Assembly (NCBI GenBank): GCA_003994795.1
Contig: AP018269.1
Coordinates: forward strand, 1,491,346 to 1,555,345
Length of the DNA stretch: 64,000 nt
Direction: 5' to 3'
From: Cylindrospermum sp. NIES-4074
GTDB lineage: Bacteria; Cyanobacteriota; Cyanobacteriia; Cyanobacteriales; Nostocaceae
A program made the translations under genes and the position numbers. Numbering within the stretch: the first letter of the stretch is position 1; every line of letters begins with the position of its first letter. Below are positions 1 to 9,900 of this stretch, piece after piece. A model generated the notes under the pieces. It did no database searches. It saw nothing but the letters and a program-made list of their open reading frames with translations, and was not told where the DNA came from.

Positions 1-557
1 TATTGTCTCAAATTTTTGTTTCTACCTATTAGACGTACATTTAATTCTGTTTGTAATGTGGCAAAAGCTTGAGCATAATGGTTATCTTCTCTAGAAGTAC
101 CATCTACTAACAACAACAGACCCGAAGAATCAGCGCAGTCATCTAAGTAGTCGCTGAGATTAATTCCTGAAGAGCCACCACGTAAGTCTTTAATAATTTC
201 GCCTGAATATTCCCGACAAGATACTTGAAACCTTAAGTTGTTGCCGATATTTCCAATCTGGAATGCTGGTTTAAGTTCAATTAATAATGTATACAAAGGC
301 AAGCTATGCACATCTTCATCAGGTCTTGTGGGAGCCATAGACAAGCCATTTTCGAGGATGTCTTGTGCTATGGCAATTAGTCTGCCAGATTCATCGTCAA
401 ACGGATTAACTGACTGAATGGGGCTATCAAGTTTGGCATTAGGCCAACGGGCTAAGGAGGCCATAAATGTAGTTTTGCCAGAACTTTGGGGGCCAATAAT
501 TCTAATGTCAGGATTGCCTGGTAAGTCTCGTGGTATTCTTCTAAAGGCGTTGATCAT
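1..557 (-). CDS. P-loop GTPase-like protein, 3' end outside window
   Basis: Only the first 185 codons are present; the gene runs off the left edge. Near residue 20 it has a Walker A loop, GPQSSGKT, preceded by a beta strand (DIRII). A later CREYSGE segment sits where a GTPase G3 motif is expected, followed by a hydrophobic strand LLLLVDG. It is clearly paralogous to the gene just upstream at 541-1425, which has IRIIGPRSSGKTT and TRDFAGK at the same places. The ATG at 557 lies inside the 3' end of that gene (17 nt overlap), so translation is probably coupled. Substrate and function are unknown. By inference it is a TRAFAC-type GTPase in a multi-gene system. Confidence 0.75.
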   Translation of the reverse strand, partial: MINAFRRIPRDLPGNPDIRIIGPQSSGKTTFMASLARWPNAKLDSPIQSVNPFDDESGRLIAIAQDILENGLSMAPTRPDEDVHSLPLYTLLIELKPAFQIGNIGNNLRFQVSCREYSGEIIKDLRGGSSGINLSDYLDDCADSSGLLLLVDGTSREDNHYAQAFATLQTELNVRLIGRNKNLRQ

Positions 558-1425
558 GGAGATTTTTACCTGTACTCAACCAATAAATTGGAGAAATCAG
601 CCCAAAAGGATGCCATTGGTTAGGACTCCTTAGAAAGGCATTATGGTCTGCTGAACTACCATCATCAGGAATGTAGCGATTGGGACGTGGGTCAAAATCG
701 TCTGTGCGATCGCTTAATACTCCAAAGGATGAACAGGCAAAAAATCTTAATCTGTTAGTCCGGGGTGGAAATGTCTTATTCAGAAACTGATAAGTTTTTG
801 GCAATCTGACTTTGAATAAGTCTTCTTCTGGTTCTAGACGACCAGGCCAGATTTCGCCGCGTTCACACTTTGACATGACAACTGCAATTCGCAAGTTTTT
901 AATTTCTGGATTAACCTGTTCCCTGTCAGAAATTTCTTGGCTAAGTTTTTCAAATGCTGGTAGATAAAGGCGAGTATCTTGACCTGGTTCCCAGTCAGTT
1001 AGCATTACCATCCAGCTTTGAGCAACAAATAGGTCTTCAATAAACGGGATAATTTCATACGACTTATGTTCAGTGGATAAATCTTCAAATATTTTGCCAG
1101 CAAAATCTCTCGTTGTTAGCTCAATTTCTGTACCAGATAAACCTTTAAAAGTGGGGATTTTGATGCGGAAATAGTAATAGGGGATGTTGTCTACATCTCC
1201 TTTTAGTGTCCCCGCTAATTTAGCTCCTTTTTTGATAATATCTTCTGCCATTCGCGCTAATCTTCCTGTCTCTGAACCTCTATCGTAACTAATAGTTAAA
1301 CCAGGTAATTGGCTTTCTAGCTCTTTTTGGTGCGGAAAATAAGCGAGGGTGGCTAAATAGGTGGTTTTGCCAGAAGAACGCGGGCCTATGATCCGAATTT
1401 CTGTTGTTTGAGGATGATGAGCCAT
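541..1425 (-). CDS. P-loop GTPase-like protein (tandem paralogue)
   Basis: 294 aa, soluble, with no signal peptide or membrane segment. It starts almost directly with a nucleotide-binding fold: IRIIGPRSSGKTT near residue 12 is the Walker A, TRDFAGK is a plausible G3 (DxxG), and VMSKCE after a strand resembles a degenerate G4 (NKxD). A hydrophobic strand WMVMLTDWE lies between them. It overlaps its downstream paralogue by 17 nt and follows the third NTPase by 1 nt, so all are one transcript. Such GTPase arrays occur in counter-invader or signalling systems predicted by comparative genomics, but membership in a named family could not be tested. Function unknown. Confidence 0.8.
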   Translation of the reverse strand: MAHHPQTTEIRIIGPRSSGKTTYLATLAYFPHQKELESQLPGLTISYDRGSETGRLARMAEDIIKKGAKLAGTLKGDVDNIPYYYFRIKIPTFKGLSGTEIELTTRDFAGKIFEDLSTEHKSYEIIPFIEDLFVAQSWMVMLTDWEPGQDTRLYLPAFEKLSQEISDREQVNPEIKNLRIAVVMSKCERGEIWPGRLEPEEDLFKVRLPKTYQFLNKTFPPRTNRLRFFACSSFGVLSDRTDDFDPRPNRYIPDDGSSADHNAFLRSPNQWHPFGLISPIYWLSTGKNLHDQRL

Positions 1426-1426
1426 G

Positions 1427-2185
1427 TTAGTTATGATGGTGTGAAGCCAGATAAATCCAGGGAAGTTCTAATAAATGAGGATTGTCGGTTGAAGTGATAA
1501 AAAATTGTAAGGCGGTGGCGTAAGGACGGGAATTATATTCCTGAATTATTTTATCAGCGCTTGTAAAATAGGTTCTGCGGACATATTTGTTATATTCAAA
1601 GAATGGAGATTCTTTGGAATTTTTATATTTCCATTTATTACCTTCTTGTTGAATGTCACAAAACGTATCTGCTTTGTGAATACAAATCAGTAGATGTTGG
1701 GCGTTGGCGCAATTATCTTTGAAGAAATCTAGCCAGTATTTGAATCGATTTACCCAGGCTTGATTGGATGGTAATTCATCTACATCAATGCGACCATCCA
1801 ATCGGTTTGGGTTAACTCTGTCACCATTTGGGGGAAGCAGCAAAATCACTCCTGTACTTTGACTGATTTGTTGTTTGATATCCTGCCAAGCAGTTGCATT
1901 GTCTTTCTGCCATTCTCGGTTAGAAAATGCTTCGCCTGGGGTGTCTATCCACAACAGCTGAATTTGCCTTTCACCAGATGGTAGGTCTACATTGATTAAC
2001 AGGGTTTCTGGGAGCATCTGGGCTGTACCAGCTATCCGATCTTCTTCGACGTTGAAACGTCTTGCTACCAAACCATCTGGGTCGTTAACGACTTGAACGT
2101 GCTTGGTTCCTGATTTAGCTAAAGCGACAACCATACTGGTCTTACCCACTGCGCGATCGCCTATTACGACTACATTCATCCGCAA
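1427..2185 (-). CDS. Small GTPase-like protein
   Basis: 252 aa with a complete set of G motifs: Walker A GDRAVGKTS at residues 9-17, G3 in LLWIDTPGE, and a G4-like IHKAD, each after a hydrophobic strand. This is closer to a classical Ras-like TRAFAC GTPase than its two downstream neighbours. It starts 3 nt after the radical SAM gene stops and ends 1 nt before the next GTPase gene. No membrane segment is visible. The likely role is a nucleotide switch for the operon's complex; the partner is unknown. Confidence 0.8.
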   Translation of the reverse strand: MRMNVVVIGDRAVGKTSMVVALAKSGTKHVQVVNDPDGLVARRFNVEEDRIAGTAQMLPETLLINVDLPSGERQIQLLWIDTPGEAFSNREWQKDNATAWQDIKQQISQSTGVILLLPPNGDRVNPNRLDGRIDVDELPSNQAWVNRFKYWLDFFKDNCANAQHLLICIHKADTFCDIQQEGNKWKYKNSKESPFFEYNKYVRRTYFTSADKIIQEYNSRPYATALQFFITSTDNPHLLELPWIYLASHHHN

Positions 2186-2188
2186 CTC

Positions 2189-2746
2189 CTAAATAGGAAA
2201 CCCTGTATAAGTCAATTTGTCTGGACTCACCACCCACTCTTGGCGGGGGATGTTAGCAACATCATCTTCAGAGATGTTTGCTGATAAAAAATGTAACTTT
2301 TGATTAAGTGAACCCCGCAATACTAAATTGTCTGTCTGCCCTTGCATAAACAGCCCATCAACCAATAAATCTATGTGTGGCAAAAAATCGGTAGCTCCGG
2401 GTATTTCACCTGTTTGCAACTGTTCCAAGCGATAGCCAGTCCAACACACCACAGTTTTGCTAATCTCTTGGACTCTTCTAGCCAACTCTGCTAAAGCCAC
2501 TGCTTGGGCAAAGGGTTCACCCCCAGAAAAGGAAATTCCGTCCAAATCTGGCAATTGCTCAAACACCTCCCACACTTTGTCTACTGTGACAATGCGATGC
2601 AGACGAAATTCCAAATAGTCAGGATTCTGACATCCAGGGCAACGAAAGGGACAGCCTTGCAACCACAACACCATCCTTGTGCCTGGCCCATTGGCGCGGG
2701 AACGAGGTAGCCATGACGCTAAGTTCAATAGTGGAGAACTAAACAT
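2189..2746 (-). CDS. NrdG-like radical SAM (single 4Fe-4S) protein
   Basis: 185 aa from the chosen ATG. The radical SAM cluster motif CxxxCxxC is present as GCPFRCPGC near residues 32-40, followed by the SAM-binding GGEP motif in ISFSGGEPF. TGYRLEQL, DLLVDG and RGSLNQ match the usual layout of anaerobic ribonucleotide reductase activating enzymes (NrdG), which generate a glycyl radical on a partner. No NrdD or other glycyl radical enzyme lies in the window. An upstream TTG at 2752 overlaps the previous stop, but the ATG at 2746 has AGGGG eight bases upstream and is preferred. The surrounding genes suggest a role other than nucleotide reduction. Confidence 0.85.
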   Translation of the reverse strand: MFSSPLLNLASWLPRSRANGPGTRMVLWLQGCPFRCPGCQNPDYLEFRLHRIVTVDKVWEVFEQLPDLDGISFSGGEPFAQAVALAELARRVQEISKTVVCWTGYRLEQLQTGEIPGATDFLPHIDLLVDGLFMQGQTDNLVLRGSLNQKLHFLSANISEDDVANIPRQEWVVSPDKLTYTGFPI

Positions 2747-2748
2747 TT

Positions 2749-3900
2749 TCAATACCCCTGACTTTCTTGATGCCGCACAGATGATGTCGGTGTGTAGGAT
2801 GTTGTGTTTTCTGGGGCTGACTCTTGTTCAGTTTCAGCAGTATACAGATACTGCAATTCTTCTGGAACTGCTTGACCATCCCATTGGGTCCATTGCAGCT
2901 GATAACCTTGCTGTTGAAAGATTTTTAGGGCTTCGATGGTGCGAGATGCACAAGAATTTGTTTCTTCTGGCGGCCCAAATAGGTCAATTTGTTGACCGTT
3001 AAACTGTACTCGCATTTGGGTATTAACGCCTTCGTGAGTTTCCACTTCCAGGAGGACATCACCATCATCCCCTCCGAGAATCCGAGCAGCATATCCAACT
3101 TGCAGCCATGATGCCAGCATATTTTCCGCAGCTTCTTGAATCTGTTGTGATTGTGCCTCTAAGGTACTCAGCAGCTGATGCAGTTCCGCTATTGTGGAAT
3201 CAGAAAGTTGCTGCCAGTTGACTTGAGCTTTGTCAATACGTCCTTGAATTTCTTGCAGCAAAGCATTGGGGATGCTGGGGCGCAGACTATCGAGCCGTTC
3301 TTGCAGATATTGAATTTGTCTGGATATTTGCGATCGCCATTGTTGCATCACCTGAATCCGTGCATCATCCAAGGCTTGTAAATGCGCTTCTGCAACAGCT
3401 AAGTCATTGGCGTTCAATGCCGATTGCGTTGTGGCGATCGCTTGAGTAACTGTTTTTGCATCTAAAAGTTCTTGTTCAATCAAGGTTTGATACTCTGCTC
3501 TGATTGTCGGTAGTCTATTTTTTAACTCATCTACCCGCCTTTGAGCATCTCTAGCCCCTGCTTGATTCGCATCTTCTGACCCAATATTATTGACTTTCGG
3601 GTTGATCAAGTCGGGTAGTTGAACAGTAATCCTGCGTTGAGCAGAACTAGAACCAATCCCAGACCTAATCTGAGCAATCCGTTGCTGAATTTCCGCCTCT
3701 CGTTGTTCCTTTGCTTTTCTTTCTCGCTCTAGTCGCTGCTGATAAGCCTGAAGCGCTATTCCCGTGAGGGATACAACTATTCCTGCCGCGATCGCTACTC
3801 CTGTAACTCCCGCGAGGATTGTCCCCCCTGATGCTGTCGCTCCCGAAAATGCTGTGGATGAGATACCCTGTGAGAGAGCAAATGCTTTTGTTCCACTCAT
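2749..3900 (-). CDS. Membrane-anchored coiled-coil protein
   Basis: 383 aa, first gene of the minus-strand operon. A Gly/Ala-rich stretch and one hydrophobic segment (about residues 25-50, ILAGVTGVAIAAGIVVSL) are followed by a long charged and Gln-rich helical region (about 52-260) that looks like coiled coil. A small C-terminal domain (about 262-345, around VLLEVETHEG and IEALKIFQQQGY) and a disordered tail follow. There is no recognised catalytic motif. It probably anchors or scaffolds the radical SAM and GTPase proteins encoded directly downstream. The stop codon is 2 nt before the next start. I do not recognise the family. Confidence 0.75.
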   Translation of the reverse strand: MSGTKAFALSQGISSTAFSGATASGGTILAGVTGVAIAAGIVVSLTGIALQAYQQRLERERKAKEQREAEIQQRIAQIRSGIGSSSAQRRITVQLPDLINPKVNNIGSEDANQAGARDAQRRVDELKNRLPTIRAEYQTLIEQELLDAKTVTQAIATTQSALNANDLAVAEAHLQALDDARIQVMQQWRSQISRQIQYLQERLDSLRPSIPNALLQEIQGRIDKAQVNWQQLSDSTIAELHQLLSTLEAQSQQIQEAAENMLASWLQVGYAARILGGDDGDVLLEVETHEGVNTQMRVQFNGQQIDLFGPPEETNSCASRTIEALKIFQQQGYQLQWTQWDGQAVPEELQYLYTAETEQESAPENTTSYTPTSSVRHQESQGY

Positions 3901-4167
3901 CTTTACGATTCCTAAAAAACAATTTTTTCCGCATCAATACCTCTCAATCTGAATTAACAAAAGAGGTAGGAAAGTTCAGAATATCATATTTACGATGTTA
4001 CTTTAAATTGCCCCAAATTTAACATAAACTTTACGAAAAAACGATTATAAAATTATTATAATGGTCGATAAATAGTCCTAATTTTTATTTACTCAGAGAA
4101 AATTGGAAATTCTTGTTTAGCAAGACCTTGATTAAAACAAAGAGCTTTTTGCATAGGTGGCCCCAGT

Positions 4168-5784
4168 ATGAAACGAACCTGGAAATCTCTACTGCTATCC
4201 TTGAACTGGTTATTACTATCAGTTGGGACATCAATTCTGATTATCTTCACCCAACCAGTAGCACCAGTTCCCGCACAAGAACCTGCTGCGTCTAGCAATA
4301 TCAAAATTGCAAATTCACCAACAGAACCCGCACCCAATGCAGAAGCAGCAGATCCCAAAAAAACTCCAGAAACCAGGGAACCGAAAAAGTCAGATGCGGC
4401 GGAGGAACCTGCACCTAGTCCTGAAGAAATCGCCCGTCAGCAAAAACTCATAGAGGGGGACAAACTTTATTTAGCGGGACAAATTCCAGAAGCGGAAAAA
4501 ATTTATCGTCAGGTAAAAGAACCCTTTGCCAAAACTAGCACACCCCAAGAACGCAAAGCGGCAATAATTGATCCTACACAACTATCCCCAGCGGGTAAGG
4601 TGTATTGGCGGGAATCAGAGGCGGGGATAGAAAAGAAATTGCAAACCAGAACTTTAGTACCGCTACAATTTTTGGTGGAACAGTCTCCAGAATTTATCCC
4701 TGGTCATATCCGCTATGCGGAAGCGCTGAAACAATACGATCGCCCCAAGGAAGCTTTAGATATTCTAGAAAGGGCAACTTCTCTTTATCCCAATCAACCT
4801 GATTTAGTTAAAGCCAGAGTTACAGCCCTTGCAGAATCCAAAAAATGGATGGAAGCTTCTTTAGCAGCGCGTCAATTTGCCATTCTTAACCCCCAAGACC
4901 CCCAAGCGCCTGAGTTTACCAAGTTAGCAGAAACAAACCTGAAACGCTACAAATCCTATATCCGAGAAGAAGTTAGAGGTAATGCTATTGCCAACATTAT
5001 CACAGGAGCGGTAGGTTATGCCGTCACAGGTAGTTTGCTAGGCCCATTTACCGCACTTGATTCCACCGTCATGCTATTACAAGGTGAAGGAGCCATTGGG
5101 GAGTCGGTTTCTAAGCAAGCTAAAAAGCAACTGGAGTTAATTCTTGATGATGATATTTTGGCTTATGTCAATGATATTGGCCAAAAACTGGTGAAAGCAG
5201 CCGGACGGGATGAGTTTAAATATGAGTTCTTCGTCATCGCTGAGAAAGACCTTAACGCCTTTGCCTTGCCTGGAGGTAAAATTTTCATTAATGGGGGTGC
5301 GATCGCCAAAGCTAACTCAGAAGCAGAATTAGCAGGCTTAATTGGTCACGAATTATCCCATGTAGTTTTATCCCACGGTTTTCAATTAGTCACCCAAGGG
5401 AACCTCATCTCTAACGTGACTCAATATCTTCCTTTTGGTGGTACTGTTGGTCAACTCTTTGGACTCAGTTACAGCCGGGACATGGAAAGACAAGCAGACG
5501 TTCTAGGTACACGCTTGATTGTCACCACTGGTTATGCTGCTGATGGCTTACGTAATTTAATGGCGACACTTGAAAAACAAAAGAAAAATGCTCCTCCCAC
5601 TTGGTTATCTTCTCACCCAGGCGGTAACGAGCGGGTTAGTTATTTAGAAAACCTCATTTCTCGTAATGGCTACAACCGCTACGCCTACGAAGGAGTAGCG
5701 CGTCATACAGAAATTCAAGCCAAGGTAAAACAGATTCTCAAAGAGAAAAAAGCACGAGAAGAAAAAAAACAACGTTCTGAATGA
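4168..5784 (+). CDS. Secreted TPR-containing M48 metalloprotease
   Basis: 538 aa. An N-terminal hydrophobic segment (residues 8-30, ending near PVPAQ) looks like a signal peptide or anchor. A Pro/Glu/Lys-rich linker (about 35-85) and TPR-like helices (about 90-265) follow. The C-terminal M48 domain has the zinc motif HELSH at 394-398 and the third ligand in MERQAD (E440), so the active site is intact. The family is a periplasmic or membrane-associated zinc protease of the BepA/LoiP type, thought to act in envelope protein quality control. The product ends in a Lys/Glu-rich tail. It is 70 nt upstream of the COP23 gene on the same strand. Confidence 0.9.
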   Translation: MKRTWKSLLLSLNWLLLSVGTSILIIFTQPVAPVPAQEPAASSNIKIANSPTEPAPNAEAADPKKTPETREPKKSDAAEEPAPSPEEIARQQKLIEGDKLYLAGQIPEAEKIYRQVKEPFAKTSTPQERKAAIIDPTQLSPAGKVYWRESEAGIEKKLQTRTLVPLQFLVEQSPEFIPGHIRYAEALKQYDRPKEALDILERATSLYPNQPDLVKARVTALAESKKWMEASLAARQFAILNPQDPQAPEFTKLAETNLKRYKSYIREEVRGNAIANIITGAVGYAVTGSLLGPFTALDSTVMLLQGEGAIGESVSKQAKKQLELILDDDILAYVNDIGQKLVKAAGRDEFKYEFFVIAEKDLNAFALPGGKIFINGGAIAKANSEAELAGLIGHELSHVVLSHGFQLVTQGNLISNVTQYLPFGGTVGQLFGLSYSRDMERQADVLGTRLIVTTGYAADGLRNLMATLEKQKKNAPPTWLSSHPGGNERVSYLENLISRNGYNRYAYEGVARHTEIQAKVKQILKEKKAREEKKQRSE

Positions 5785-5854
5785 ATCAAAAACAAAAATT
5801 CTGCGTCACTTAAGCTATCAATATAAATACTCTATTTGCTATAGAGGATGAATT

Positions 5855-6598
5855 ATGTCATTACAATCGCTTAAGTTTGCGTTTTTGAGCAGTCTAGGTT
5901 TATCTTTATTCCTGGGTAATTCCGTTGCATTTGCCCAGGTTGTAGTACCAACAACATCAACAGGTACAACAACCACAACTACATCTACTTCCACCCCCGT
6001 TGATAGTTCAACTCGGTTTAGTTGTCAGTTATATAACGGCCAGTACACAGTCATGTATCAGCCAGAAAGCATACCTGGCCAATTCTTTCCTTGGGCTGCA
6101 CCTGCATCTTTGGGTGGTGGTTGGACTCCACAAAAACGCTGTGATGCGATCGCCGAACGTTTAGAATTATATCGCCCAGATGGCTTGCAAGAACTGCAAA
6201 CAGCTTTTGAAAATAACGAAAACATTATCTGCGTCACCACAGAGGCTAACACTGGTTGTCGAATTGTGTTGACAGTACCTCGTGACAAAGACCCCATTAC
6301 AGTCCGCAATAGCATTTTCCAAAACTTGGCTACAGCAGACAGCGGACAGCAAACCGTAGCCGTCAACACTTATACCAATCGTAATCAAGGAGGGGTAAAC
6401 CAAATATACAACTTAGGTCGCACCCTCTTGGGCGGTAAGAAAGCTCCCGTTACCTCTGCTAAAAAAGGCATTAATCTCAAACCTTTCCTCGATGCTAAAG
6501 ATGGTGGAACCGCCACCAACCTGCGAAATGGAGTAGCAATTGGTCGTCAGCCTAAACCACAAATTCGTAGTATTCTCAATCCTCGGCTATTCCGTTAA
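5855..6598 (+). CDS. COP23-domain secreted protein
   Basis: 247 aa with a clear signal peptide (about residues 1-28, ending VAFAQ) and a low-complexity Thr/Ser/Val linker (29-50). The following domain (about 50-170) contains the cysteines and the FSCQ, KRCDAI, ICV and GCRIVL landmarks of COP23 (circadian oscillating protein) proteins, found almost only in cyanobacteria. Its molecular role is not known. GAGG precedes the ATG at a suitable distance. A strong hairpin about 130 nt downstream is a likely terminator. Confidence 0.8.
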   Translation: MSLQSLKFAFLSSLGLSLFLGNSVAFAQVVVPTTSTGTTTTTTSTSTPVDSSTRFSCQLYNGQYTVMYQPESIPGQFFPWAAPASLGGGWTPQKRCDAIAERLELYRPDGLQELQTAFENNENIICVTTEANTGCRIVLTVPRDKDPITVRNSIFQNLATADSGQQTVAVNTYTNRNQGGVNQIYNLGRTLLGGKKAPVTSAKKGINLKPFLDAKDGGTATNLRNGVAIGRQPKPQIRSILNPRLFR

Positions 6599-6727
6599 TG
6601 CTTGAATTACAGCAGTTTTTAATTGAGTGAACTAAACGACGCATATTTAAACCTATGTAGGAATTTTTGATGAAATCTCTCTACATGGTTTATTTATGGA
6701 ACAGCGAAATTCAACAGGTAAATATGT

Positions 6728-6758
6728 AGCCCTTTGTAAAAATCTACAAAGGGCTTTT
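6728..6758 (+). terminator. Rho-independent terminator
   Basis: An 11-bp perfect stem (AGCCCTTTGTA / TACAAAGGGCT) with a 6-nt loop, followed by TTT. It is downstream of the COP23 gene and is the likely end of that transcript. Confidence 0.8.
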
Positions 6759-6874
6759 ACAATTAGGGGAATTCTTTCTATTCTTAACCATTTGCTAGCT
6801 GTTTTTTAATGTTCTTGGAATATTTTTGACACATTAATTAACAATTCAAAATTCAAAATTCTTGCATCAAAGAC

Positions 6875-6909
6875 ATTTTGAGTCGGGGATTTAAACCCAG
6901 ACTCAAAAT
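6875..6909. repeat. Inverted repeat upstream of the ExeM-like gene
   Basis: Ten-bp arms ATTTTGAGTC and GACTCAAAAT enclose GGG/CCC around an ATTTAAA loop. It lies about 80 nt before the start codon at 6989. It could be a regulatory structure, a terminator remnant or a small repeat element; the sequence does not decide between them. Confidence 0.5.
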
Positions 6910-6988
6910 ATGCTACGTGTAGACGTAGGGAGCTTAAACCCTTGAATGTACGATAAATAACCGCAAAAACAACTGATCAGGAGAATTT

Positions 6989-9900
6989 ATGGCACTCGCA
7001 GCCGGAAATATCGCATTTGTTGGTTTTAATGCAGATGGAAATGACGACTTTGCTTTTGTGGCGATCGTTGACATTAACATAGGGGAAACCATTACCTTTG
7101 AGGACAACGAATGGGATGGTTCTGCCTTTAATACGGGTGAAGGTAGATTTACTTGGACAGCTACTTCTTTAGTGACAGCAGGCACTATTGTCAGAATTAG
7201 TAGCACGAGTTTAACCTCTAAATCTGCAAGTATAGGCACTCTCTCTACCGGAACCATCGCCCTTGGTAATAGTGACGAATCCATTTACGCCTATCAAGGA
7301 TCTGCTGCTGCACCAACATTTATCACCGCCATCTCTAGCAATGCTTTTAGTAATGCTGCAACTGGTACTCTAACAAACACAGGGCTAACGGCTGGGGTAA
7401 ATGCCCTGGCATTATCTGGTAGTATTGATGTTGCTGCATACAATGGTTCTCGTAGTGGACAAGCAAACTTCGCTTCATATCTCTCCCTGATTAACGATCC
7501 CGCCAACTGGCAGACACAGGACGGTACCGGCGACCAAAGTATTGATGGTACGGCTCCTGATGTACCTTTTAGTTCAACAGCATTTAGTATCAACGCCGCA
7601 GCAACACCCACAGTCAATTTATCTGTCAGCACTAATTCTGGCTCGGAAGCAGGTACAACACAAATTATCGTGACTGCTGCTGCTTCTAGTGCCGTTTCTG
7701 GCAACCAAACTGTTAACTTGGGAGTATCGGGAACTGGTATCACTGCCAGCGATTACTACCTCAGCAAGACGACAATTACTATTCCCGACGCCCAAACCTC
7801 TGGTTCTGTCACTTTCATTGTTGCTGATGATGCCGTAGTTGAAGCAACAGAAACCGCCACTTTAACAATTAGTACACCCTCAGCAGGTATATCTCTAGGC
7901 AACACCACTCAAAACATTACGATTACCAACAACGACTCCAGCTTTTTAAAGAAAGTTAGCGGCATCACCAGTACCAATGGAGCCGAAATACCCGCTTTTG
8001 ATCCTGTGAGCAAGCAGCTATTTGTTGTTGCTGGCTCTACAGTTGAATTTTATAGCCTTAGCAATACAGGTTCTCTGACTGCGGCTGGTAGTCTGACTCC
8101 CGGAATCACTCCTCCTGCTGGTACAGAACTAATTCCCAACAGCGTGGCGGTGAAAAATGGTGTTGTTGCTGTTGCTTATGCAATCAAAGACAGCATCACC
8201 AATGCCCAACAGACGGGCAAAGTGGCCTTCTTCAATGCCGCAAATGGCAGCTTTATCAGTGCAGTCGATGTGGGTGCATTGCCTGATATGCTCACCTTTA
8301 CGCCCGATGGCACAAAGATATTGGTAGCCAACGAAGGCGAACCCAACAGCTACGGACAGGCAAATTCCGTTGATCCAGAGGGTTCTGTTAGCATTATTAA
8401 TATTGCAGGTGGTGTTGCCAGTGCAACGGTGCAAACTGCCACTTTCACCAGTTTTAACAGTCAGATTGCATCCCTCAAAGCGGCTGGTGTGAGAATTACC
8501 GCACCTGGTGCTACAGTTGCCCAGGATTTAGAACCAGAGTACATTGCAGTAGATCCAGATGGTTTAACAGCGCGGATTACCCTGGAAGAAAATAATGCGA
8601 TCGCTATTCTGGACATTGCCAGCGCCACCATTACCCAAATTATTCCCCTTGGTGCGAAGAACTTCAATCTCCCAGGTAATGGAATTGATGCCAGCGATCA
8701 GGATGGTGGCATTAATATTCGCAATGTACCTGTGTTTGGATTATATCAACCAGATGCGATCGCCAACTTCACCGTCAACGGACAAACCTACTACATCACC
8801 GCTAACGAAGGTGATTCCCGCAACTACCCAGGATTTAACGAGGAAATCCGTGTTGGTAATGCCAGCTATGTTTTAGATCCAACTGTTTTCCCCAATGCTA
8901 CAATCCTGAAGCAAAACGCCAACCTGGGAAGATTGCAACTAACTAACGCCACAGGAGACACTGACGGAGACGGAGATATTGATCGTATTGAAGCATTTGG
9001 GGCCCGTTCCTTCTCTATCTGGGATGCAAGCGGTAATCAGGTTTTTGACAGTGGCGACCAAATCGAACAAATTACTGCAACCAAAGTGCCAACCCTGTTT
9101 AACTCAGAGGGCACAGCCGCTAGCTTTGATAGTCGCAGCGACAATAAAGGCCCAGAACCGGAAGGCGTTGCAGTCGGAGTCATCAACAACCGCACCTATG
9201 CCTTTATTGGTTTAGAACGCACTGGTGATGTCATAGTCTACGATGTCACAAATCCTAACCAACCACAATTTGTACAGTACATCAACACGCCCGAAGATGT
9301 TGCACCAGAAGGGCTGACCTTTATCTCCGCAGCAGATAGTCCCACAGACAAACCTCTGTTAGTCACCGCCAACGAAGTCAGCAAAACGGTTGCGGTATTT
9401 GAAATTAAAGCATCCACTTACATTAGTGATGTTCAAGGTAGCGGCGCTACTTCTCCCCTATCTGGTCAAACAGTTACCATTGAAGGTGTAGTTACAGCAG
9501 ACTTCCAGTTAGATAACCAACTGCGGGGATTCTTTATTCAAGAAGAAGATGCTGATCGAGATGGAAATTCGGCAACTTCCGAAGGGATTTTTGTATTCAC
9601 TGGCAATAATCCTCCCCTGGATGTGCAGGAGGGTCAAATTGTGCGGGTGACGGGGAGTGTTAGCGAGTTCTTCAACATGACACAGATTACCGCCACCTCT
9701 GCTGACAGTATTGCGATCGTCAACGCTGGCAACAATTTATCTCTAGTCACTCCCACAATTATTGATTTACCAGCCACAGGTGATATCAACAGCTTCTATG
9801 AGCAACAAGAAGGAATGCTCGTAAAGTTTGCTGATAAAATGTATGTCTCTGAATACTTTGAACTCGCTCGCTACGGTCAAATTGTTCTCACCGCCGATGG

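Larger units (their letters stand above)
6599..6988. other. Intergenic region before the ExeM-like gene
   Basis: 390 nt without a supported gene. It holds the terminator at 6728-6758, a near-perfect inverted repeat at 6875-6909 (ATTTTGAGTC arms, GGG/CCC inner pair) and a smaller one around CTACGT/ACGTAG at 6912-6927. AATTCAAAATT tandem spacers lie at 6840-6861. AGGAG sits just before the ATG of the next gene. Confidence 0.6.
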
